A stretch of DNA of 35,801 bases from a virus, in the IMG/VR virus record IMGVR_UViG_3300035661_000185, positions 1-35,801 of that record, one strand, 5' to 3'. The notes under the pieces were generated by a model. It saw only the letters and a program-made list of their open reading frames with translations. It was not told where the DNA came from and made no database searches. Made by a program: the position numbers and the translations under genes. Positions 30,500 through 35,801 of the stretch are shown piece after piece; positions within the stretch are counted from its first letter, which is position 1; the number at the start of each line of letters is the position of its first letter.

Positions 30500-30927
30500 T
30501 CATGTTGTGGTTGCGGGAACGTTGTAGCTCTGCTGGCCGTGACCGGCTGAGTTGGTAATGGGGAACGACTGCGGGGCGCGTAGTGCGCCAGAGTTGATTC
30601 GGAATGCGCGCTTCGCCATCACCTTGCGGGCAATGGGGCCTAAGCCAATCGGGCCATAGTTGCCGCCCTTGTCGTAGCTGCCAATCGACTCGATGCGCTC
30701 ACCGGTCAGCGGGTCAGTGCTTGATGCTGACCAGGTGCGACTGGCGCTGATGGCTGGCGCAGTAACGTCTCCAGTTCCGCCGGTGACCGGTGTGTCTTCC
30801 GTTGCGCTCCAGGTGTGCCAGCGCTTGCGGGTTTGATCATGGCGATCTTGTACGTGTCAGCCAGGACGTGCCCGCCATCCATGATCTCCTTGATGTACGC
30901 GTCGCAGACTTCGGTGATGATGCTCAT
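30500..30927 (-). pseudogene. Conserved-looking virion gene with an internal frameshift
   Basis: The ATG at 30927 (GAGGAA upstream, overlapping the previous stop as ATGA) opens MSIITEVCDAYIKEIMDGGH, then DTYKIAMIKPASAGT. After this the annotated frame turns into Arg/Pro/Gln-rich sequence. The -1 frame instead continues with TWSATEDTPVTGGTGDVTAP, STDPLTGERIESIGSYDKGG, PIARKVMAKRAFRINSGALR and stops at 30500, filling the gap to the scaffold gene. The switch is near 30812-30818, in a CACACC stretch. Total length would be about 142 residues. No standard slippery heptamer is present, so an indel is more likely than programmed shifting. Confidence 0.7.
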
Positions 30928-31169
30928 GGTTTAGATTCCTCTTGTGCATTGGGGTCAACTTGCCCCACTTGGGAGAGCTGGGTCAGGATGAAGTGAATGA
31001 CTTCGCGGCGGGCTGCTCGGCGTTCAGTCTCGCGCTGGGCTTCTATGCCACCGGGGACGAACACATTCACGTCATAGAAGCGTCGAGTCAGGTCAGCCAT
31101 GATCAGTGAACCCTCATGGTGCTGCTCGAATACCCGGGAGTACGCCTCGGGTGAAACCTTCTCAGCCAT
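30924..31169 (-). CDS. Bbp19-like virion-region protein
   Basis: 81 residues: YSRVFEQHHEGSLIMADLTR, RFYDVNVFVPGG, then REVIHFILTQLSQVG. This matches the small Bbp19 family named after phage BPP-1, encoded near the portal gene in many podoviruses. Exact role unknown. The stop overlaps the start of the frameshifted gene downstream. Its presence is a main reason for linking this phage with BPP-1-type head modules. Confidence 0.75.
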   Translation of the reverse strand: MAEKVSPEAYSRVFEQHHEGSLIMADLTRRFYDVNVFVPGGIEAQRETERRAARREVIHFILTQLSQVGQVDPNAQEESKP

Positions 31170-31173
31170 CAGA

Positions 31174-31485
31174 TCAGGACTCGCACGACAGCTTGTAGCG
31201 AATGTCCTTGATGGCCTGCTGGGTCACACCCACCACACGCCACTGCTCACCCTCTGCCACCGTGATAGCCACATTGGCCTGGTCGCTGTTGTAGGTGACC
31301 TGATCCACCCAGTCCGTTCCGGGTGCGGTGGTCTTCTGGGTCTTGATGGTGTTGGATGCATCCAGCCCGGTGGTGGTCAGGCGCATGGTTGTGGTGCCGG
31401 TGGGGATCACCACCACATCGGATGCATTTCCGCTGACTGGGTTCGAGCCAGTGGAAAAGGTTTCTTGAACGATTGGGCCAGTCAT
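31174..31485 (-). CDS. Small structural-region protein
   Basis: 103 residues, strong ribosome site (AGGAGTTCCCC). Thr/Val-rich beta sequence (SGNASDVVVIPTGTTTMRLT, then VAITVAEGEQWRVVGVTQQA) ending YKLSCES. It lies between the portal and Bbp19-like genes. The composition suggests a virion surface or adaptor protein. No family recognised. Confidence 0.7.
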   Translation of the reverse strand: MTGPIVQETFSTGSNPVSGNASDVVVIPTGTTTMRLTTTGLDASNTIKTQKTTAPGTDWVDQVTYNSDQANVAITVAEGEQWRVVGVTQQAIKDIRYKLSCES

Positions 31486-31503
31486 GGGGAACTCCTGAGA
31501 GGG

Positions 31504-33099
31504 TTAGGCCGCTTTGGCGGTCTGCTTGAACTTGGCATCGGCTGCCATGGATTGAATGTTTTGCTGCTGTGCCTGAGCTTGTGCGGCCTGCTGCTGCTGA
31601 GTGCGTGCCTCGCGCAAGGCCTGCATGTCGTCGGTAGTGCGCACGGTGGACATGGGCACACCCAGAGAGTCGGCCATTTCGCGGGCCTGCGCGTCGAAGT
31701 CGGCCACGTCCAGCACCTCGGGCTTGAACTCGGCGAAGGTCATCAGGTAGCCATTGAACTGCTGAATGGCGCTGACTTCTTCGAGCTTTTGGGACTTGGC
31801 CAGGGGGCTGATGTACTTGATCGAGAAGCTGCGGCCACGCAGAGACTCAGGCGGTGGGCCAAAGATGCCAGCGCGAAAGGCCAGCATGAACGAGCGGTTT
31901 ATCACGCCCGACAGGTACTCAGCCTGCATGCGACCAAACAAGGGGCCAAGCTGCTGGCGCAGTAGCGCGATGCGCGCGTGCACCTCGGTGGCAGTCATGG
32001 CAGGGCCATCCTGCGGCTGCAGCTGGTCGGCCATCAGAATCTTGCGAATGGATGCCTGCAAGCCTTGGATGCGGTCAGTTGCCAATTGCCAGTTGGAGCC
32101 GGACAACAAGGGCTTCATACTGTCCACGCTGTTGGCCACGATGATCTTGCGAGCGCCCACCTTGATGGTGCGAGGGTTGAGCACGCCATCGTCTTCAGCA
32201 ATCCACATGCCGCTGATCGCAATGTCGGCGCTGGCGTAATCCATGCGCTTTAGTTCGTTGAGCATTCTGGCATCCGGTAGCGCATCGAACATTGGGCCAA
32301 CGGCGTAGCAAGTGTCAGGGATCAGTGACCAGCGCGGCACGATCACCGGAATTTCTTCGTAGCCCGACTCACGCACGATGTGCTGTTGCTGCACCTCGAC
32401 GTGGAACGATGCGAAGGGCATGTTCTTGGCCATCTTCGAGCCCACGGCATACGGGGTGCGCGGATAGATGCAATGCACCATTTCCACCGAGTAATCGGGC
32501 TCCAGCGTGGCCTTCTTCTTGACCAGCTCAGAGCAGGCATCGCCGAACTCTAGAACGGCCTGAGCGGCGCTGATGTTGTAATTCCGGTACACCGTGTCCA
32601 CCATGCCACTGGGCTTGGTGCTGGAGACGAACACCTGCGCAATGGGCCATGCCTCGTAGTGCAGGCCACCATTGTCACGGTCTACATCTACGTACATCGC
32701 AAACCAGCCAGCGCCCACCATGTCGAGCTGGCATTCAAAACCCACGCTATCAAAGTTGGCGTTGTGAATTTCTTGGTGCAGCTGCTCTGATGCGTCGTCC
32801 AGCCAGCGCTTGGCGTCATCATCAGCCCTATTGACCTCAAGCCCGAACCAACGGGCATTGGCTGGGGTCATGCCAGCCTGCAGGGCTGATGCCAGTGTGC
32901 GGCACGCATCGGTGGAGGTAGAGTCAACCAGGCGGGCCTTTCGGTCAAGTGCCTGCTGTGCGGTCAGCGTGTTGGACTGCAGGCCTGATCCACGCATGGG
33001 AAAAGAGTGGTCGAAGCAATCGCGCCACACGAGCTCATGCGGCAAGCGCAACGTCTTGAGCGTGTCCAGCCGTTTGACGATCTCGGCAGCGCTGCTCAT
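31504..33099 (-). CDS. Portal (head-tail connector) protein
   Basis: 531 residues. N-terminal LVWRDCFDHSFPMRGSGLQ and STSTDACRTLASALQAGMTP, middle WSLIPDTCYAVGPMFDALPD with ARMLNELKRMDYASADIAI, and the ALLRQQLGPLFGRMQAEYLS stem region all match T7 gp8-type connectors. The C-terminal 60 residues are Gln/Ala-rich (QQQQAAQAQAQQQNIQSMAA). It forms the dodecameric vertex through which DNA is packaged and ejected. Start overlaps the previous stop (TGATG-like overlap). Confidence 0.95.
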   Translation of the reverse strand: MSSAAEIVKRLDTLKTLRLPHELVWRDCFDHSFPMRGSGLQSNTLTAQQALDRKARLVDSTSTDACRTLASALQAGMTPANARWFGLEVNRADDDAKRWLDDASEQLHQEIHNANFDSVGFECQLDMVGAGWFAMYVDVDRDNGGLHYEAWPIAQVFVSSTKPSGMVDTVYRNYNISAAQAVLEFGDACSELVKKKATLEPDYSVEMVHCIYPRTPYAVGSKMAKNMPFASFHVEVQQQHIVRESGYEEIPVIVPRWSLIPDTCYAVGPMFDALPDARMLNELKRMDYASADIAISGMWIAEDDGVLNPRTIKVGARKIIVANSVDSMKPLLSGSNWQLATDRIQGLQASIRKILMADQLQPQDGPAMTATEVHARIALLRQQLGPLFGRMQAEYLSGVINRSFMLAFRAGIFGPPPESLRGRSFSIKYISPLAKSQKLEEVSAIQQFNGYLMTFAEFKPEVLDVADFDAQAREMADSLGVPMSTVRTTDDMQALREARTQQQQAAQAQAQQQNIQSMAADAKFKQTAKAA

Positions 33100-33383
33100 C
33101 AGGTTGCGCCCCCACCCAGCACGTTGGTAGTGCTTGCGGGTTTCACAGCGGACTGACCAGCGCCCAACGCATCGGTGCTGCCACCAGTGGCCAGAACGTT
33201 GGCACGCTTCACGCGCTTGGATTCGGCCAGTGTGGAGTTGGCGGCATTGGCTGCATCAGCTTCAGCCTGCGCACGTTGGGCGGCTGGGTCGGGCTGGCTG
33301 GGCATTGAAGGCGCTGACGGTGCCAGCATCTTGGATGCCAGCATGCCACCGGCAACGGCCATGATCGTGGTGGGTTCGCACAT
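33099..33383 (-). CDS. Small MCEP-type protein
   Basis: 94 residues starting MCEPTTIMAVAGGMLASKML, the same start style as the internal virion protein at 23651-24127 (MCDP...). One hydrophobic helix is followed by an Ala-rich helix (AQRAQAEADAANAANSTLAE) and a Gly/Ser/Ala tail. Overlaps the portal start. Perhaps a minor virion or membrane-active protein; not recognised. Confidence 0.65.
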   Translation of the reverse strand: MCEPTTIMAVAGGMLASKMLAPSAPSMPSQPDPAAQRAQAEADAANAANSTLAESKRVKRANVLATGGSTDALGAGQSAVKPASTTNVLGGGAT

Positions 33384-33389
33384 GGTCGA

Positions 33390-33722
33390 TCAGCGTCCGG
33401 GAACGTAGTAGCCATCCTTGCACAGCACCGTGGACTTCACGCCCGCTGCTTTGGCCTCATCAGCAGTGCGGTTGCTCCAGTCCTCGCCGATGATGCGGCG
33501 CTCGCCGCCTACCGTGATCGGAGCCGATGGCACCGTGGCTAGGGACTGCAACTGGCCGTTGAGCTTGGAGATCAGCGCGCCCTGCTGTGCCACCATGGCT
33601 TCGAGCTCAGCAATGCGGGCGGCTGAGCCGTCATCGACTGCAGTGGTTGCGCCATAAGCGGCCGGATCGGCAGCGGGATCGCCGGGGGTTTGAACGTTGA
33701 GATCGGGATCAGCGGCAGCCAT
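33390..33722 (-). CDS. Small protein with coiled coil, upstream of portal module
   Basis: 110 residues from the ATG at 33722, which follows GAGGAGACTCCC; the longer frame from 33779 has no site and begins at the repeated motif. The first 35 residues are Asp/Pro/Ala-rich and flexible, then a short coiled coil (ARIAELEAMVAQQGALISKL), then a compact end RTADEAKAAGVKSTVLCKDG. No family recognised. Confidence 0.65.
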   Translation of the reverse strand: MAAADPDLNVQTPGDPAADPAAYGATTAVDDGSAARIAELEAMVAQQGALISKLNGQLQSLATVPSAPITVGGERRIIGEDWSNRTADEAKAAGVKSTVLCKDGYYVPGR

Positions 33723-33779
33723 GGGAGTCTCCTCGGGGGTTTGAATGGGTTGAAAGCAGCTTGAGTGTGGTTTGACCAT

Positions 33780-33797
33780 GTGGCGGAATCCAGCCAG
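33780..33797. repeat. 18-bp late-region motif, copy 3 (intergenic)
   Basis: GTGGCGGAATCCAGCCAG, identical to 29526-29543. It fills the gap between the stop of the HTH gene at 33798 and the next start at 33722, just as copy 2 directly follows a gene stop. Confidence 0.9.
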
Positions 33798-34088
33798 CTA
33801 ACGGCCGCGCACCTTGGATGCCGAGAATATGACATGGGTAGTGGGCAGAAATTCGCGCCCTTTCCCGGCCAGCCTGCACCAGTGCTGGATCAGAATTTCG
33901 CCGTCCTGGTGCTTGGGTTGGCTGCCATCGCGCCAGCCCAGCATCGTCTTGCGTGGCACCTTTAGCCAGTCGGCCAGGGCCTGCGCGCTGATCGGCTTGC
34001 GCACGTAGGGGTTGTTGATGTCGGGCTCACCCAGCAGCCACTCCAGATCGCCCAGCAGCTTGTCCCAGTCCACCACCCGCGAAATCAT
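33798..34088 (-). CDS. Small HTH-type DNA-binding protein
   Basis: 96 residues; start overlaps the resolvase stop (ATGA). DWDKLLGDLEWLLGEPDINN is followed by the HTH-like ISAQALADWLKVPRKTMLGW and a QHWCRLAGKGREFLPTTHVI region. It could be a late-gene regulator or a DNA-packaging accessory. The segment resembles small phage DNA-binding proteins, but no family name is secure. Confidence 0.65.
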   Translation of the reverse strand: MISRVVDWDKLLGDLEWLLGEPDINNPYVRKPISAQALADWLKVPRKTMLGWRDGSQPKHQDGEILIQHWCRLAGKGREFLPTTHVIFSASKVRGR

Positions 34089-34585
34089 TGCAACTCCAGC
34101 ATCAGCCAGTGACCGATCAGGATCGACTCGGCGCGGTTGTGATCCTTTGACCGGGTGACCGGCGCCTCTGGGTAGAGGCTCAGCGCAGCGGCGCGCGATG
34201 CGTCCTTGTCGGAGCCCAGGCCAAAGAACTTTTTCCAGTCGCGCGGGTTGACGATCGTCATGCCTCCCAGCGCCGCCCGGCCACCCACCAGCGCCCGAAT
34301 TACGCCAAACGTATCAAACTGGCTGGCCACCGTCTGGGCTGGAAGCGTGGGCATGGGGATCGGGCGCTCGATGCAGGCGTGCACCGAGTCGATGGCGAAC
34401 TCGAAGTTTTCCGACCAGTTCGCCAATAGTTCCTGCAGCTTGTCAGCATCGATCCAGCGCAACATCTTGCCAGTTGCTTGACCATTGCTGCACACCGGCA
34501 GGTCAACGCAAGCCAGCAGCCCGCGCGTGCTGCACAGCAGCGAAATTGCACCGGTCAGGCCGGGGTCTACTCCGATGATTAACAA
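34085..34585 (-). CDS. RuvC-like Holliday junction resolvase
   Basis: 166 residues starting at TTG (34585), supported by AAAGGAGCCAAAA and by the need to keep IIGVDPGLTGAIS, whose Asp7 is catalytic; the next ATG is 40 codons later. Glu in CIERP (about 73) and the Asp/Asn/Glu of KDHNRAESILIGHW (about 148-153) complete the RuvC-type active site. It would resolve branched replication intermediates before packaging, complementing RecT and the exonuclease. The rare TTG start implies lower translation. Confidence 0.88.
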   Translation of the reverse strand: MLIIGVDPGLTGAISLLCSTRGLLACVDLPVCSNGQATGKMLRWIDADKLQELLANWSENFEFAIDSVHACIERPIPMPTLPAQTVASQFDTFGVIRALVGGRAALGGMTIVNPRDWKKFFGLGSDKDASRAAALSLYPEAPVTRSKDHNRAESILIGHWLMLELQ

Positions 34586-34735
34586 TTTTGGCTCCTTTCG
34601 TATCCGTTCAAAATCCGGCTGAGGTAGTCGCGTTGAATGCCGTAATCGTTGGCAATGTCGATGACACGCCTACCAGCTGCGCGCTCAGCACGCATGCGTT
34701 GCACTGATCATCGAGCTTCTGGGGTCAGGGCGCAT
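34579..34735 (-). pseudogene. Broken small HTH gene
   Basis: An ATG at 34735 overlaps the preceding stop (TAATG) but its frame ends after 16 codons. A neighbouring frame reads LTPEAR, then a TGA, then SVQRMRAERAAGRRVIDIAN and DYGIQRDYLSRILNGYERSQ, stopping at 34579 inside the resolvase start. This is a convincing HTH protein of about 51 residues with one extra base (in the CCC at the start, giving MRLTPEAR if removed) and a TGA where Arg would fit. An intact 38-residue product from the ATG at 34695 is possible but lacks a ribosome site. Confidence 0.55.
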
Positions 34736-35100
34736 TACTCACCCGATTGCTTTAGCGCCCTGCGGATGCCGTCACTGACGTTGCCGTTGCCGAGACGCGT
34801 GGCAATAGCGATGCTGTCGGCGTCGAGGTAGGTATTAACCCTCCTCGCGTCAGCCATCTCAGACGGACGCCCAGCGGTGCCCAGTGCTGCAGCAACCTTG
34901 CGGCCATCCAGAGAGCGGATCGCTGACGCATTGACCTGGACGTAAGCGCCATTCGACTCAATGCGCACCAATGCACCGGTATCAGTTGCGCCCCTGGTCA
35001 CTGTGCCGAGAGCAATCGAGTTGGTAGGGAGTGTGGTTGTGTAGAGCCGCCAATTACCGCCTGTGTTGACGGTAATCCGGCCACGATTGTCGCTTGTCAT
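34735..35100 (-). CDS. Ribbon-helix-helix-like DNA-binding protein
   Basis: 121 residues with GAGG upstream of the ATG. N-terminal beta-rich domain (GALVRIESNGAYVQVNASAI, then RSLDGRKVAAALG). The C-terminal 40 residues, RRVNTYLDADSIAIATRLGN with SDGIRRALKQ, match the strand-helix-helix of RHH regulators. Second gene after the late promoter, so it may autoregulate late transcription. Confidence 0.65.
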   Translation of the reverse strand: MTSDNRGRITVNTGGNWRLYTTTLPTNSIALGTVTRGATDTGALVRIESNGAYVQVNASAIRSLDGRKVAAALGTAGRPSEMADARRVNTYLDADSIAIATRLGNGNVSDGIRRALKQSGE

Positions 35101-35107
35101 GGCCTCA

Positions 35108-35410
35108 TCAAATCATAGCTAGGCATTCGCATGCACCCATATATACCAGGCGTCCTCCATACACGCCGTAATAATCCCCATCTATGTCGATGATGCGGTG
35201 GCTGTAGTCCCTGTGGCGGCGACTAGCCGAAATAGCTGCCTCCGCGGTCTTATGGGTGGTATAACCTTTGCCGCCGTAGTAGCTGGAAAGAACAACAGCG
35301 TACTTGCATCCGGGGGCAAAAACTATGCGACGGTCAAACATGTCGCTGGCGATGTCGTGGATCGATCCTGTCCCAGACATCTTTCTTGGGATGGTGTAAG
35401 TGGTGGTCAT
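35108..35410 (-). CDS. First gene of the late operon, unknown
   Basis: 100 residues, good ribosome site (TAGGAGACCAAA). Tyr/Gly/His-rich alpha/beta sequence (FAPGCKYAVVLSSYYGGKGY, HRDYSHRIIDIDGDYYGVYG). No membrane segment or catalytic motif seen. It is the gene nearest the leftward promoter at 35475-35502. No family recognised. Confidence 0.65.
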   Translation of the reverse strand: MTTTYTIPRKMSGTGSIHDIASDMFDRRIVFAPGCKYAVVLSSYYGGKGYTTHKTAEAAISASRRHRDYSHRIIDIDGDYYGVYGGRLVYMGACECLAMI

Positions 35411-35699
35411 TTTGGTCTCCTACCCCTGATTTCCCGAGGTGCGGCTGGTTGGCGCTGTTGCCGCCCATGAGGTCTTTATATACACAAAAAACTTAATTGC
35501 AAGTGTTTTTGCGTAAATATCAATTTTTTTCCCACGCCTGATACTGCAGATGATCCTGTATCCGTGATTTGGTTGTAGATCACCTCTATCATCCGCACCA
35601 CTGTGAAAATGCGTGCGCGTGATGTGTGGCGATAGACAGCATCTTGCACGGGATGTCCGTGCGAGTAGGCGCCAAATTTGATAAAGCAACCGTTGTTCT
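35411..35699. promoter_or_regulatory. Noncoding region before the late operon
   Basis: On the circle this joins bases 1-46, making about 335 bp with no convincing gene. A frame at 35420-35785 on the minus strand exists but lacks a ribosome site and crosses the promoter. The AT-rich part at 35470-35540 holds the late promoter. No attP-like core, integrase or IS inverted repeat was recognised. Confidence 0.6.
35475..35502 (-). promoter_or_regulatory. Sigma70-like promoter for the leftward late operon
   Basis: On the minus strand TTGCAA (35502-35497) is separated by 16 bases from TATAAA (35480-35475), in an AT-rich stretch with a T6 run in the spacer. It points at the gene starting at 35410, giving a leader of about 60 bases. 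It is the best promoter match seen for the 25-kb late block. Confidence 0.6.
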
Positions 35700-35801
35700 G
35701 TAAATTTCGATTTTGATTTCGTGGATGTTGCGGGGTTACGTCGGTTTACTGGGTCATCTGCAGATAGATTTTGGCGGTCAGCCACTCCTCGTCTTGTTCG
35801 G
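35700..35801. repeat. Terminal direct repeat, right copy
   Basis: Exact copy of bases 1-102. Removing it leaves a 35,699-bp circular unit. Confidence 0.95.

Noticed and set aside
30706-30927. 73-residue protein taken as a complete gene
   Set aside because: Its last half is Arg/Pro/Gln-rich while the -1 frame gives sensible sequence up to the next gene, so it is treated as a frameshifted longer gene.
35420-35785. 121-residue minus-strand frame across the right end
   Set aside because: No ribosome site, crosses the promoter and the terminal repeat, and its composition is not protein-like.
1-35801. tRNA genes, integrase or attP site
   Set aside because: No cloverleaf-like sequence or tyrosine/serine recombinase motif was seen on either strand by reading; a tRNA scan and HMM search would be decisive.

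Overview
The window is most simply a complete, circularly permuted genome of a short-tailed (podovirus-type) bacteriophage. The last 102 bases repeat the first 102 exactly, so one unit is 35,699 bp. The virion module (portal, Bbp19-like protein, scaffold, capsid, T7-type tail tube proteins and internal virion proteins) resembles phages such as Bordetella BPP-1 and the Burkholderia BcepC6B-like group. A beta-proteobacterial host is therefore plausible, but that is inference. No integrase, reverse transcriptase, tRNA or CRISPR array was found.

Layout. (1) About 2.8 kb down to 47, leftward: a small HTH regulator, a YdaS/Cro-like regulator, a 51-residue protein, a replication-initiator-like protein with a long Glu-Gln tract, two Cys-rich proteins, and a 50-residue ORF resembling the C-terminus of an IS256-family transposase. 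(2) 2.36-2.97 kb: control region with a probable rightward promoter, candidate operators, and a candidate short + strand RNA ending at a strong intrinsic terminator. (3) 2.97-10.45 kb, rightward early operon: small membrane proteins, a coiled-coil protein, RecT annealase, YqaJ/lambda-type exonuclease, a C5 cytosine methyltransferase containing a second long reading frame with its own ribosome site, a repeat-rich protein built of fifteen 9-residue units, and a chimeric AlpA-like/DUF927 remnant. (4) 35.5 kb down to 10.44 kb, leftward late operon: a good sigma70-like promoter, small DNA-binding genes, RuvC-like resolvase, portal, scaffold, capsid, two tandem terminators, tail adaptor, HNH endonuclease, tail nozzle, internal virion proteins (one carrying P5-like lysin and DdrB/ParB-like domains), terminase, tail spike and lysis genes.

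On the circle the leftward early genes run across the window ends towards the late promoter, so nearly all leftward genes form one continuous block. The rightward operon supplies recombination and methylation functions. RecT plus exonuclease plus the RuvC-like enzyme would support recombination-dependent replication and resolution of branched DNA before packaging.

The most interesting signals are the gene overprinted on the methyltransferase, the candidate small RNA whose C/U-rich stretch is complementary to the ribosome site of the first rightward gene, a 16-18 bp motif repeated at three late-region sites, the polyvalent virion protein, and a set of apparent single-base lesions confined to small genes. 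Family names come from recognising sequence patterns; no database search was possible.
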